Of a stretch of 50,537 nucleotides of DNA, positions 40,151-48,674 are shown in pieces; position 1 is the first letter of the stretch, and each line of letters begins with the position of its first letter. Origin of the DNA: an uncultured Bacteroidales bacterium (GTDB lineage Bacteria; Bacteroidota; Bacteroidia; Bacteroidales; Paludibacteraceae); contig CAMHQP010000007.1 of the NCBI GenBank assembly GCA_946187555.1, positions 1-50,537 on the forward strand, given 5' to 3'. Position numbers and translations under genes: made by a program. The notes under the pieces were generated by a model. The model made no database searches and had not been told where the DNA came from. It saw only the letters and a program-made list of their open reading frames with translations.

Positions 40151-41573
40151 TCGTAAGATATTATGCGTAGTAGGATTGGTGGGGCTTCTGGTTGCTTGTA
40201 ACAAATCAGAGCCTACACCTCCTGCGCCTGTTGCTGCGAAAATCGCATTCCCCGGAGCGGAAGGTGGAGGCAAATATACAACCGGCGGTAGAGGCGGAAT
40301 GGTGTGTCATGTGACGTCCTTGTCGGATGATTATAATGATCGCGGTTCACTGCGGTATAATTTGTCTTTGCAAGGCACGCGAACGATCGTGTTTGATGTC
40401 TCGGGAACGATTAACCTGGAAAGTCCGTTGACTATTACGGAGGGATCGGTAACCATTGCCGGTCAAACAGCGCCGGGTGATGGCATCTGTATCGCCGGGT
40501 ATCCGGTAGTTGTCAAAGCAGGCAACATCATTATCCGTTTCTTGCGTTTTCGAATGGGCGACCAAAACAAAGTGGAGGGAGATGCATTATCCATCAACGA
40601 TTGTAAGGACGTTATCATTGACCACTGCTCTTTCTCCTGGAGTACGGACGAGTGCGTAAGCGTGTATGGCAACACCAATTTTACGCTTCAGTATAGCTTT
40701 ATTACGGAGAGTTTGCGTAAGTCCGTGCATGTGAAAGGCAGCCATGGTTATGGTGGTATCTGGGGCGGAACCAATGCTTCGTTCCATCACAACTTGTTGG
40801 CGCATCATGACAGCCGTAATCCGCGCTTTGACCATGACTATGTGAATAAGAAATGTGCGGGCCCCATCGACTATGTGAATAATGTCGTCTATAACTGGGG
40901 AGGCAACTCTTCTTATGGCGGCGAAGGAACGAACAAAGGAGCCGGAGGACGCCATATAAATATGGTGAAGAATTACTACAAGTATGGCCCCGCTACCTCC
41001 AAGAAGACACGCCTCGTTGATCCGACTGTCGCTTGTGCGGATAATTGCGGGAAGTCTCCCGGTGGTACGGTAGAACCCGGTAAGTTCTTCTTGTCCGGCA
41101 ATTACATGTATGGTTCGACAGAAGTAACCAATAACAACTGGAAGGGTTCTACGCAATCGAAAAGTGTGGCGGGCGTAGATGATCGCTGGACGGATGGCAT
41201 GACGCTTCTTTCCAATGAGGAAACGGCCGAAGAGGCTTTCGAAACGGTTCTCACTAAAGCTGGCTGTTCTCTGCATCGGGATGTAATAGATACACGTATC
41301 GTGGGCGAGGTGCGGAACGGAAACTATACCTATACCGGGTCGAATGGATCGACGAAAGGCCTGATAGACTCCCCCTCAGATGTTGGCGGTTATCCGGAGC
41401 TGAAAAGCGAGGCGACCCCAAAAGATACGGATCACGATGGCATGCCTGACGAGTGGGAAGATGCACAAGGATTGGATAAGACCTCTCTGGATGACGGTAA
41501 ACAATATACGCTGAATGAGAATTATACCAATCTGGAGGTTTATCTCAACGAATTGGTAGCCCATTTGTATTAA
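40134..41573 (+). CDS. Pectate lyase (PL1-like), surface lipoprotein
   Basis: A roughly 479-aa lipoprotein (lipobox LVAC) with a parallel beta-helix. AFPGAEGGGKYTTGGRGG opens the fold, SFSWSTDECVSVYG gives the Ca-binding Asp region and ITESLRKSVHVKG the Arg typical of PL1. It should cleave polygalacturonate by beta-elimination. A C-terminal DTDHDGMPDEWED is a calcium-binding motif frequent in secreted Bacteroidota enzymes. The start at 40134 or 40140 overlaps the SusD end by 11-17 bp, so translation is coupled. Confidence 0.9.
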   Translation: MTMAISRKILCVVGLVGLLVACNKSEPTPPAPVAAKIAFPGAEGGGKYTTGGRGGMVCHVTSLSDDYNDRGSLRYNLSLQGTRTIVFDVSGTINLESPLTITEGSVTIAGQTAPGDGICIAGYPVVVKAGNIIIRFLRFRMGDQNKVEGDALSINDCKDVIIDHCSFSWSTDECVSVYGNTNFTLQYSFITESLRKSVHVKGSHGYGGIWGGTNASFHHNLLAHHDSRNPRFDHDYVNKKCAGPIDYVNNVVYNWGGNSSYGGEGTNKGAGGRHINMVKNYYKYGPATSKKTRLVDPTVACADNCGKSPGGTVEPGKFFLSGNYMYGSTEVTNNNWKGSTQSKSVAGVDDRWTDGMTLLSNEETAEEAFETVLTKAGCSLHRDVIDTRIVGEVRNGNYTYTGSNGSTKGLIDSPSDVGGYPELKSEATPKDTDHDGMPDEWEDAQGLDKTSLDDGKQYTLNENYTNLEVYLNELVAHLY

Positions 41574-41608
41574 AATGCAAAAAATCTACATTTTTTAACA
41601 AAATGTAC

Positions 41609-41639
41609 TTGTATATATTCAAAAAATGTAGTAATTTTG
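41609..41639 (+). promoter_or_regulatory. Promoter of the 231-aa secreted protein gene
   Basis: TTG at 41609-41611 (TTGTATATATTC) and TAATTTTG at 41632-41639 are 20 bp apart. Confidence 0.8.
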
Positions 41640-41701
41640 CAGCGTGTTTGTAAAAGCATTTTACAATTAACAACAATATTAACTTTTAAAACTCAACAAT
41701 T

Positions 41702-42397
41702 ATGAAGAAATTTTTCCTCTTCGCAGCTGCAGCTATCGCAGCAATGACAGTTAATGCAGTTTCTTACAATTTTGCCGGCATTACTGCTGATCAAATCGTG
41801 GTAGACGCTCAGGGTGCAAAAAGTACCTACACCATGGATGCAGGAAAAGAAACCGAGCAGATAATTCCTTCGGTTAACTACATCTCTACCAATGGTACGG
41901 TAATGAATGTATCGATTAACGGTCTGAATGACTTTGCAATGACGTACAAGAATGGTAGCGATACCAAAGATGGTCACAAGGACAATATCTTGAAATTTGC
42001 GGAAGACTACATGCAGGCTGATGGCAAGAATGTCATAATGATCTTTAAGAACTGCACGATGATGGATGTCGTAACATTGGTAGTAGCTGCTAAAGGTGAT
42101 ACCAACGCTGAATTCGAGGCTACTGATGCAATCGCAGATCCTGATAATGCTACGTCTATCGCAAAAGCTGCAACCCTCGCTGATTACACCACGCTGAAAT
42201 TCTATCCGAATGGTGATGTAGACGTTGCGATTAAAGAGACCAAAGGTGGTTTCCGTATTATCAGTGCTACTGTTACCCCGCTCCAAGGTATCGAGAACAC
42301 AGGCGCAGCTGTTAAGGCTGAGAAGTTCTTCCGCAACGGTCAACTCATCATCCGTAAGAATGGTGTAGAGTACAACGCTCTTGGCGCACAACTCTAA
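41702..42397 (+). CDS. Secreted protein of the pectin locus with GQL-type C-terminus
   Basis: A 231-aa protein with signal peptide (MKKFFLFAAAAIAAMTVNA), a mostly beta-rich middle without Cys, and a C-terminal segment FFRNGQLIIRKNGVEYNALG. The C-terminal motif also ends the 2074-aa protein (GQMYILRGEKIYDAKGQL). Such C-termini are common in secreted Bacteroidales proteins and may act in sorting or anchoring, but that is inference. The protein has its own promoter and terminator inside the pectin locus, so it may be expressed separately. No enzyme family is recognised. Confidence 0.75.
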   Translation: MKKFFLFAAAAIAAMTVNAVSYNFAGITADQIVVDAQGAKSTYTMDAGKETEQIIPSVNYISTNGTVMNVSINGLNDFAMTYKNGSDTKDGHKDNILKFAEDYMQADGKNVIMIFKNCTMMDVVTLVVAAKGDTNAEFEATDAIADPDNATSIAKAATLADYTTLKFYPNGDVDVAIKETKGGFRIISATVTPLQGIENTGAAVKAEKFFRNGQLIIRKNGVEYNALGAQL

Positions 42398-42416
42398 TCC
42401 TCCTTTATCGGATAAC

Positions 42417-42447
42417 AAAATAGGCTCGCACGCGCGAGCCTATTTTG
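42417..42447 (+). terminator. Terminator of the 231-aa protein gene
   Basis: AAAATAGGCTCGC and GCGAGCCTATTTT (13-bp stem, loop ACGC) end the plus-strand transcript. The stem core GGCTCGC is the same as in the terminator at 42742. Confidence 0.9.
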
Positions 42448-42475
42448 TTGTTTTACCTTCCTTTTACCTATCAAT

Positions 42476-42530
42476 CGTTAGTTATTCGTTAGTTATTCGT
42501 TCGTTATTACTTGGTTATTGGTTAGTTATT
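42476..42530. repeat. Tandem 11-bp array, unit CGTTAGTTATT
   Basis: Two identical units CGTTAGTTATT, then diverging copies (CGTTCGTTATT, GGTTAGTTATT). It lies in a 390-bp stretch without genes. Confidence 0.75.
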
Positions 42531-42591
42531 ACCCATCCCTCTACCTAATGTCATCCTAACCTCGCCCTATCCAACAATATTTTTCCGTCAT

Positions 42592-42727
42592 GTCGCTTTG
42601 TCGCTTTTAAAATTTGTAGTGAGACTCTGAGACTTTCTCTATTAAACTGTTTATTTACAATCTTTTACAAAGTCTCATTAAAATTTCATAGTCTCAAAAT
42701 CTCATCTTCTAATAGCGACATAGCGAC
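42592..42727. repeat. Inverted-repeat element of about 136 bp
   Basis: GTCGCTTTGTCGCT (42592-42605) is matched with one mismatch by AGCGACATAGCGAC (42714-42727) in inverted orientation. Inner GAGACT/AGTCTC words are also inverted. It has no open reading frame and looks MITE-like. This and the array upstream fill most of the gene-free interval 42398-42786. Confidence 0.55.
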
Positions 42728-42741
42728 GTCTCATTCATCAA

Positions 42742-42765
42742 AAAGGCTCGCACACGCGAGCCTTT
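42742..42765 (-). terminator. Terminator of the GH28 gene
   Basis: AAAGGCTCGC/GCGAGCCTTT, read on the minus strand with a following T run. It mirrors the terminator at 42417. Confidence 0.85.
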
Positions 42766-42786
42766 ATTGTTGTTATGTACTTGCCT

Positions 42787-44283
42787 TTACTCCATCGGAC
42801 TGCCGTTCCAGATAAGGTCTTTGCTGTGCTTGATCGTGTTCTCCTTTTGCGGTGTCAAGATGCAGTTTTGGAACGTAACCTTCTCTGCGAAATCGATCGT
42901 CATACCTTCACGTGTACCGTACCAGTTAACGCCATCAAACAAGATGTCATGAACCGGCAGACCCTTCAAACCTACCATATCTACCGCCTTACGGGCATTG
43001 ACGCAGGTGATATTACGGAACGTGAAATTGCTCCACTCGGGGAAGAACTTACTCTTATCATCCGTGTCCGTTGCACCGCGGCCACCGGCCGAACGATCGG
43101 CATAACCCGATTGGAAGAGGAACGCAGCCTCGCGGATGTCCTTCATCGTGATGTTGTAGCAGTAGATATCCTCACACCAACCGCCACGACCCGGAGCCGA
43201 TTTGAAACGGCAACCGATATCTGTACCATCGAACATACAATCCTTTACGATCAGACGCTGCATACCACCGCAGAACTCCGAACCGATAACAAATCCACCG
43301 TGTGCACGATAAACGGTATCGTTCGTGATTAGGAAATCGCGTTGCGGACCTGCCTCCACACCTTTCTGACCTACACCGCCTTTCATACAGATTCCATCGT
43401 CACCGGCGCTTACATGACAACCGGCAATCAGCGCTACCTGTACATTACCCGGATCCATCGCGTCGCCGTTCTGTGCCCACCACGGACAGTCGATCGTCAC
43501 GTTCTCAATAATCAGATTCTGGATACGCGTCGGAACCAAATGGAACTTCGGACTGTTACGCAACGTCACACCTTCTACTACCACGTTCTTCGAGTCGGTG
43601 ATATTGACCAAGTGCGGACGCATTTTCTCTTGGATCTCTGGGGTGGCCGCGATATTAGGAATACCCAACTCCGGATTCAGGTTAAACGGATACCAGAGGC
43701 GATAGGTCTTATCGTCTTGTTTAAGGGTACCGCCGAGCGCCAAAGCCTCTTCCCAAACCTCAGGCAACTTGCCGTCGCGTACCACTTTCTTCTCCTTGAT
43801 AGGACGCCAGATGAAACCCTGACCATCGATCACTCCCTTACCGGTAATACCGATATTCTCGCATTTTGAAGCACGAATAAGCGCGTAGCATTTCTTGCTA
43901 CCATCGCGCAGACTGTCGTCTTTCTGCACGTAGAGCTCTTTGTTCTCGCTGAACAGAAGGGTGGCGCCTTTCAGCAAATGCAGGTCAATATTACTGCGCA
44001 ACTGAATCGGACCCGTTTTCCATACACCTTTCGGTACAATCACGTGTCCACCGCCTTGCTTGCTTAACTCTTTGATGGCTTTGTTGATCGCTTCGCCGCA
44101 ATCCGTTTTGCCATCCGGTACTGCGCCGTATTGCGCGATATTCACTGACGTAGCAGGGAATTTCACTTCCTGTACGTGCTCGATCTCGATAGGCAGACCT
44201 TGATAATAATGGTCGTACTTACTTTGTGCGCTTACCATCAGCGCCGCGCCCAGCATTAGGGCGGAGAGGAACATTTTTTTCAT
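42787..44283 (-). CDS. Polygalacturonase-like glycoside hydrolase (GH28)
   Basis: A 498-aa secreted enzyme with signal peptide to about residue 19 and a parallel beta-helix. The GH28 catalytic set is visible: NGD (272-274), AGDDG (D295 and D296), RAHGG (H328) and RFK (359-361). It should hydrolyse alpha-1,4-galacturonate bonds, alone or after the lyase. It lies convergent to the SusC-SusD-lyase genes and its upstream region has no recognisable -7/-33 pair, but holds a perfect 12-bp inverted repeat (44339-44460). It ends at its own terminator. Confidence 0.92.
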   Translation of the reverse strand: MKKMFLSALMLGAALMVSAQSKYDHYYQGLPIEIEHVQEVKFPATSVNIAQYGAVPDGKTDCGEAINKAIKELSKQGGGHVIVPKGVWKTGPIQLRSNIDLHLLKGATLLFSENKELYVQKDDSLRDGSKKCYALIRASKCENIGITGKGVIDGQGFIWRPIKEKKVVRDGKLPEVWEEALALGGTLKQDDKTYRLWYPFNLNPELGIPNIAATPEIQEKMRPHLVNITDSKNVVVEGVTLRNSPKFHLVPTRIQNLIIENVTIDCPWWAQNGDAMDPGNVQVALIAGCHVSAGDDGICMKGGVGQKGVEAGPQRDFLITNDTVYRAHGGFVIGSEFCGGMQRLIVKDCMFDGTDIGCRFKSAPGRGGWCEDIYCYNITMKDIREAAFLFQSGYADRSAGGRGATDTDDKSKFFPEWSNFTFRNITCVNARKAVDMVGLKGLPVHDILFDGVNWYGTREGMTIDFAEKVTFQNCILTPQKENTIKHSKDLIWNGSPME

Positions 44284-44338
44284 AATTATATATTTTAATG
44301 AATTTCCGCTATAATGATAAATTTATCTTTGTTTATCT

Positions 44339-44460
44339 CTTTTAAATGATTGTACTCGTAGAGTTGTGGTAATTGTTGGTAAAACTGTCTAAAAATTTAT
44401 TTTTAAGGAGTTTTTAGCAGCAATTGACACAAAAAAACAAAGTTTTAAATCATTTAAAAG
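44339..44460. repeat. Perfect 12-bp inverted repeat upstream of GH28
   Basis: CTTTTAAATGAT (44339-44350) and ATCATTTAAAAG (44449-44460). The right copy sits in a near-palindrome. These could be regulator sites, although the words are AT-rich and similar ones occur in other leaders. Confidence 0.4.
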
Positions 44461-44493
44461 TGTTTATTTGGTTTTATTTACTATTATCAATTA

Positions 44494-46035
44494 TCATGCC
44501 AATTCAGCGATTTTGAGCGCCGCATTGATGCCATCCAATGCCGAACTCGTGATTCCGCCGGCATAACCCGCACCTTCGCCGCAGGGATAGAGCAGGGGAG
44601 TGCTCACTGATTGCAGCGTCTCCGGATCACGTGGAATACGCACCGCACTACTGCTTCGACTCTCTACTCCCACAATCACGGCATCGTTCGTCAAGAAACC
44701 CGGATATTTCTTATCAAAATCCCTAAATCCTTGCTGTAACCGTTTGCCGATATGCGCCGGTAACCATTCATCCAACCGACTTGGTACAATACCCGGCAGA
44801 TAACTGCACGCCGGCAGATCCTTACTCGGCTTTCCTTCTACGAAATCGCGCAAGCGCTGCGCCGGAGCACTACTTCTTCCCCCCTTCATGGGGGGATTGA
44901 GGGGGGCTGGTTGGGCCTGTCCTTGCTTGAACGCTTCGCGCTCCAATTCCTCTTGGAATGCTAATCCGCGTAACGGATCATCTCCCTCTATATCCTCCGG
45001 GTTAATCTGCACTACCATTCCACTATTCGCGTATGGACTATTGCGATGACTCGCACTCATCCCGTTCACCACACAACTGCCCGCTTCACTTCCTGCCGGC
45101 ACGATATGTCCGCCCGGACACATGCAGAACGAATACACCCCCCGTCCATCGACTTGCGTTACCAAACTATATGATGCATTACCAACAAGGTCGATCAATT
45201 CGTCATGTCGTCGTGACGTCATATCGACATGATACATCAAATGGTTAATCAAACGCTGCGGGTGTTCTGCCCGGACTCCCATTGCAAAACCCTTCGTCTC
45301 CAGTTTCACTCCCTCTTTCGCCAACATCCGATACGTATCATGTGCCGAATGACCGATGGCCAGTATAATAGGAGCTCCTGTAACCCGTAACCCGTCACCC
45401 GTAACCTCTTTGAGACTTGTTACACATGTCTCAAAATGTATCTCTCCGCCTTTTTCGAGAATCGTCTCTCGCATTTTCTTGATGATCCCCGGCAGTTTAT
45501 CGCTTCCTATATGCGCATGAGCCTCATATAATACCGTGTCCGGTGCTCCGAAATAATGGAATAGTTCCATCACTCGCTGCATGTTACCCCGTTTCTTCGA
45601 ACGCGAGAAGAGTTTGCCGTCACTAAACGTACCCGCTCCGCCTTCGCCGAAACAGTAGTTCGACTCCGGATTCAAGCCCTCGTTCCGATTCAGCAACGCG
45701 ATATCCTTCTTCCGTTCGCTCACTTCCTTCCCGCGCTCATAAATAACAGGCTTAATGCCATGCTCCAGCAATGTCAGCGCCGCAAAAAGTCCTGCAGGAC
45801 CCGCACCGATGATAACCACCGACCGCTTCGCGTTATGTACGTTCTGGAAGACCGGCGGTTCGTACAAGGGGATAGGTGCGTCCTTCGGAACAGGGTTTCC
45901 TTTGTCGTCCGTAAGTATAGTAAGATGCACGCGCAACTCGCGTTGCCGTGCATCTACTGAACGTTTCACTACCCGCCATTGTTGTTCGGCTATGTACGCC
46001 TCCCGCGGGCTAAGTATGTATTGCGTTGTGCCCAA
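44494..46035 (-). CDS. FAD-dependent oxidoreductase-like protein (COG2509-type)
   Basis: A 513-aa flavoprotein with a Rossmann motif VVIIGAGPAGLFAALTL near residue 73, YCFGEGGAGTFSDGKL, GIKPVIYERG and late YPCGEGAGYAGGITSS. The family is an uncharacterised FAD-dependent dehydrogenase group. A TTG start at 46035 is used, since no ATG precedes the conserved part; it lies 3 bp after recA, so the genes are co-transcribed. Residues about 209-219 (VTGDGLRVTG) and about 375-386 (APLNPPMKGGR) are encoded by repeat elements, suggesting two in-frame insertions into surface loops. Confidence 0.82.
   Translation of the reverse strand: MGTTQYILSPREAYIAEQQWRVVKRSVDARQRELRVHLTILTDDKGNPVPKDAPIPLYEPPVFQNVHNAKRSVVIIGAGPAGLFAALTLLEHGIKPVIYERGKEVSERKKDIALLNRNEGLNPESNYCFGEGGAGTFSDGKLFSRSKKRGNMQRVMELFHYFGAPDTVLYEAHAHIGSDKLPGIIKKMRETILEKGGEIHFETCVTSLKEVTGDGLRVTGAPIILAIGHSAHDTYRMLAKEGVKLETKGFAMGVRAEHPQRLINHLMYHVDMTSRRHDELIDLVGNASYSLVTQVDGRGVYSFCMCPGGHIVPAGSEAGSCVVNGMSASHRNSPYANSGMVVQINPEDIEGDDPLRGLAFQEELEREAFKQGQAQPAPLNPPMKGGRSSAPAQRLRDFVEGKPSKDLPACSYLPGIVPSRLDEWLPAHIGKRLQQGFRDFDKKYPGFLTNDAVIVGVESRSSSAVRIPRDPETLQSVSTPLLYPCGEGAGYAGGITSSALDGINAALKIAELA
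44879..44909. repeat. C/G-rich hairpin element inside the FAD-protein gene
   Basis: On the coding strand a C-tract, AATCCCCCC, ATGAA and a G-tract. The encoded segment APLNPPMKGGR interrupts the family's short loop before APAQRL. It resembles the element at 49883-49921. Confidence 0.65.
45379..45406. repeat. 7-bp array inside the FAD-protein gene, unit CGTAACC
   Basis: TGTAACC, CGTAACC, CGTCACC and CGTAACC. On the coding strand it encodes VTGDGLRVTG in frame. Confidence 0.8.
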
Positions 46036-46038
46036 AAA

Positions 46039-47079
46039 CTATTTACCTATCTTAGCAAGCACAGCTTCCAGCCCGAGCTCTTTTACTTTCTCGCCGATCT
46101 TTGCTTCCAGTTCCTCGCACAGATCCGGGTTCTCCATCAGCACTTCTTTCACTTTGTCGCGTCCCTGACCTAACTTCGTGTCGCCGTAACTAAAGAACGA
46201 ACCGCTCTTCTTGATCACTTCGGTAGCAACGGCAAAATCCAGGATCTCACCGATACGCGAGATACCCTCGTTGAACATCAAGTCGAACTCTGCTTTCTTG
46301 AACGGAGGCGCTACTTTGTTCTTAACCACCTTCACGCGCACCTGATTACCCTTGATCTGCTCGCCGTCCTTGATCTGACCCGTACGACGGATATCGAGAC
46401 GAACCGAAGCGTAGAACTTCAATGCGTTACCACCGGTCGTCGTCTCCGGGTTACCGAACATAACGCCGATCTTCTCACGCAACTGGTTGATGAAGATAAC
46501 GGTTGTACCGGTTTTGTTCACCGAAGCGGTCATCTTACGCAGCGCCTGACTCATCAGACGTGCCTGCAGACCTACTTTGTTATCACCCATCTCGCCGGCG
46601 ATCTCTGCCTTCGGGGTCAATGCCGCTACAGAGTCAATAACAATTAGATCGACTGCTGCCGAACGAATCAACTCGTCTGCGATGTCGAGTGCTTGCTCAC
46701 CGCTATCCGGTTGCGCAATCAGCAACTCAGCAATATTCACACCGAGTTTCTCGGCATAGAAACGGTCGAAAGCGTGCTCCGCATCGATGATGGCCGCGAT
46801 ACCACCGGCTTTCTGCACCTCTGCCATCGCGTGGATAGCCAGTGTGGTCTTACCGGACGACTCCGGACCGTAGATCTCGATGATACGTCCTTTCGGGTAA
46901 CCGCCTACGCCCAGCGCGTAGTTCAAACCGATACTACCGGTCGGGATAACGGGTACGTTCTCTATGTTCTCATCACCCAGACGCATGATAGCGCCCTTAC
47001 CGTAATCTTTGTCAATTTTTGCCATCGCGGCCTGCAACGCTTTCAGCTTGTCTGCCGATGGTCCTTGTTTCTCTGCCAT
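46039..47079 (-). CDS. recA: Recombinase A
   Basis: A 346-aa RecA that forms filaments on single-stranded DNA and drives strand exchange and SOS signalling. Walker A is GPESSGKTT (about residue 61), Walker [11 protein letters not shown], and [20 protein letters not shown] gives loops L1/L2. The length is normal and the C-terminal domain is intact. The start at 47079 follows a promoter at 47107-47137. The nth gene ends just upstream at 47145, and the FAD gene follows 3 bp after recA. Confidence 0.97.
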   Translation of the reverse strand: MAEKQGPSADKLKALQAAMAKIDKDYGKGAIMRLGDENIENVPVIPTGSIGLNYALGVGGYPKGRIIEIYGPESSGKTTLAIHAMAEVQKAGGIAAIIDAEHAFDRFYAEKLGVNIAELLIAQPDSGEQALDIADELIRSAAVDLIVIDSVAALTPKAEIAGEMGDNKVGLQARLMSQALRKMTASVNKTGTTVIFINQLREKIGVMFGNPETTTGGNALKFYASVRLDIRRTGQIKDGEQIKGNQVRVKVVKNKVAPPFKKAEFDLMFNEGISRIGEILDFAVATEVIKKSGSFFSYGDTKLGQGRDKVKEVLMENPDLCEELEAKIGEKVKELGLEAVLAKIGK

Positions 47080-47106
47080 AGTAGTAATAATTTCAATTTT
47101 GCGGTG

Positions 47107-47137
47107 CAAAATTACAAAAAAAAAATGACATACGCAA
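47107..47137 (-). promoter_or_regulatory. Promoter of recA
   Basis: On the minus strand TTGCGTATGTC begins at 47137 and TAATTTTG lies at 47107-47114, 20 bp apart. TGACATA (47126-47132) and TATGTCA (47141-47147) form an inverted repeat over the -33 region, a candidate operator. No classical LexA box is seen. Confidence 0.75.
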
Positions 47138-47144
47138 GCATATG

Positions 47145-47780
47145 TCAATTTTTTTCATAATAGCGGCAATATTTGCTTAATCCGCATTGTTCGCATTGCG
47201 GTTTGCGTGCCTGGCACACATACCGTCCATGCAGCAGTAACCAGTGGTGGGCTTTAGGAATGACATTCTCCGGAATATACTTGACCAGCGCTTTCTCTGT
47301 CTGCAGCGGGTTCTTGCTGTTGGTTGTCAACCCGAGCCGTTCGCTCACGCGGAAGATATGTGTATCCACTGCCATGGTCGGTTGGTTCCAAATCACCGCA
47401 CACACCACGTTCGCTGTCTTTCTTCCAACTCCTTGCAGCGTTTGCAGATCCTCGATATTATCGGGAACAACACCATCGTACACCTCCACGAGCCGTTGCG
47501 CCATCTGCACCAGATGTTCCGCTTTACTCCGCGGGTAACTGACCGACTTCACGTATTCAAACACCTCATCACTCGTTGCCTTGGCCATCGCTTCCGGAGT
47601 CGGGTAGGCGGCAAACAATGCTGGCGTCACCATATTGACCCGCTTGTCTGTACATTGCGCGGAGAGCATCACCGCCACGAGGCATTGGAAGGGATTAGCA
47701 AACACCAATTCCGATTCTGCAACGGGCATGTTGGTCTCAAACCAAGCCAATATATTTTCAAAGCGCTGTTTGGTCGTCAT
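47145..47780 (-). CDS. nth: Endonuclease III
   Basis: A 211-aa base-excision repair enzyme that removes oxidised pyrimidines and cuts at abasic sites. The helix-hairpin-helix with catalytic Lys is [12 protein letters not shown] (about 115-126), the catalytic Asp is in AVDTHIFRV, and the iron-sulfur cluster motif is [17 protein letters not shown] (C-x6-C-x2-C-x5-C) at the end. Length is typical. Its start overlaps the DUF4924 gene by 23 bp, and its end touches the recA promoter region. Confidence 0.95.
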   Translation of the reverse strand: MTTKQRFENILAWFETNMPVAESELVFANPFQCLVAVMLSAQCTDKRVNMVTPALFAAYPTPEAMAKATSDEVFEYVKSVSYPRSKAEHLVQMAQRLVEVYDGVVPDNIEDLQTLQGVGRKTANVVCAVIWNQPTMAVDTHIFRVSERLGLTTNSKNPLQTEKALVKYIPENVIPKAHHWLLLHGRYVCQARKPQCEQCGLSKYCRYYEKN

Positions 47781-48219
47781 GATAGGTGCGACTTAAGAAT
47801 TGTAACACGCCCGTCGCCTGTGTCTGAACGCTTGCCGTCTCGGGCGTGATTTCCTTTTTCTGCAATTTGAGCATCATGATCTGATAGAGCAGCAGCAGAC
47901 ACGCCTCAATATCCGACATCGTCGGGCGGTCGGTCTTGGCCTTGAGCAGGTTCAGACTCGGCTGCAAACGCATAACAGCCGCGCGGTACATCGCGTCTTC
48001 ATTCAAGATCTGCGTGTGCAGGTCAATAAGCTCCGAAAGGGCATTATTGGCTAAGGCCAGATGACCACCGTCCACGATTCCTTCGCGATGCATCATCTCG
48101 TTCAGTTCATGCAGTTCCGGTGTGGCGTCTGCATTCTCGGGGAAAGCACGCAAATAGTCCTCCATCTGCCACAAATACAGAATGTACTCGGCTATATTGT
48201 CTTTTTTGGATTTCATCAT
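47758..48219 (-). CDS. DUF4924 protein
   Basis: A 153-aa mostly helical, acidic protein with NIAEYILYLWQMEDYLRAF near the N-terminus, the conserved opening of DUF4924 in Bacteroidales, followed by helices with hydrophobic faces (TMSDIEACLLLLYQIMMLKL). Its role is unknown. It is co-transcribed between the S4 gene and nth, overlapping nth by 23 bp. The start codon lies in an 8-bp repeat array (48211-48247) and reads MMKSKKD, so the array supplies the initiation region. Confidence 0.8.
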   Translation of the reverse strand: MMKSKKDNIAEYILYLWQMEDYLRAFPENADATPELHELNEMMHREGIVDGGHLALANNALSELIDLHTQILNEDAMYRAAVMRLQPSLNLLKAKTDRPTMSDIEACLLLLYQIMMLKLQKKEITPETASVQTQATGVLQFLSRTYHDDQTAL

Positions 48220-48247
48220 TCCATCAATCCATCATTTCATCATTCCA
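48211..48247. repeat. 8-bp array at the S4/DUF4924 junction, unit TTCCATCA
   Basis: TTTCATCA, TTCCATCA, ATCCATCA, TTTCATCA and TTCCA. It contains the S4 stop codon (48224-48226) and the DUF4924 start codon (48217-48219). Confidence 0.75.
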
Positions 48248-48643
48248 ATCGTCGATATCGTCCAAATAGTTATCACTCATGAATACCTCGATGTCGCGTC
48301 TGTCTTTCTTTGTCGGACGACCCATACCGCGGTCTCTACCACCGTTTCCGGCCAGACGTGCCAGTTCAAGCAGTTCCAGTTGTTCAGGAGTTGTACAATC
48401 GCGTAGGTACTCGGGCACTAACTTCGCACCCAAACGGTTCTCTGTCAACTGCAGCACTTTATACGTGTAGGTGATGGGACCCTTCCGAACGGTGAATGTG
48501 TCGCCGACCTTGAATGTGCGGCTGGGCTTCAACTGTACACCATTCATACAGATACGCCCGTTCTTGCAGGCATCCGCAGCAATGCTCCGCGTCTTGTAGA
48601 TCCGCATCGCCCAAAGGTATTTATCAACTCTAACCTCAGACAT
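48224..48643 (-). CDS. S4 domain RNA-binding protein (Hsp15-like)
   Basis: A 139-aa protein whose first 60 residues (EVRVDKYLWAMRIYKTRS) are an S4 RNA-binding domain of the Hsp15 type, implicated in rescuing stalled 50S subunits or in rRNA binding. The C-terminal part is acidic (DDIDDWNDEMMD). The gene lies between pth and DUF4924, in a translation-related cluster. The end of the coding region passes through an 8-bp repeat array, so the tail may be repeat-derived. Confidence 0.85.
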   Translation of the reverse strand: MSEVRVDKYLWAMRIYKTRSIAADACKNGRICMNGVQLKPSRTFKVGDTFTVRKGPITYTYKVLQLTENRLGAKLVPEYLRDCTTPEQLELLELARLAGNGGRDRGMGRPTKKDRRDIEVFMSDNYLDDIDDWNDEMMD

Positions 48644-48646
48644 AAA

Positions 48647-48674
48647 TCACCAATCACCAATTACCAATTACCAA
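48647..48674. repeat. 7-bp array between pth and S4, unit TYACCAA
   Basis: TCACCAA, TCACCAA, TTACCAA and TTACCAA between the S4 start and the pth stop. It is the same unit family as at 17808-17835. Confidence 0.8.

Noticed and set aside
47126..47147. Inverted repeat as a LexA site for recA
   Set aside because: TGACATA/TATGTCA overlaps the common extended -33 motif and does not match a known SOS box, so it is described only as a candidate operator.
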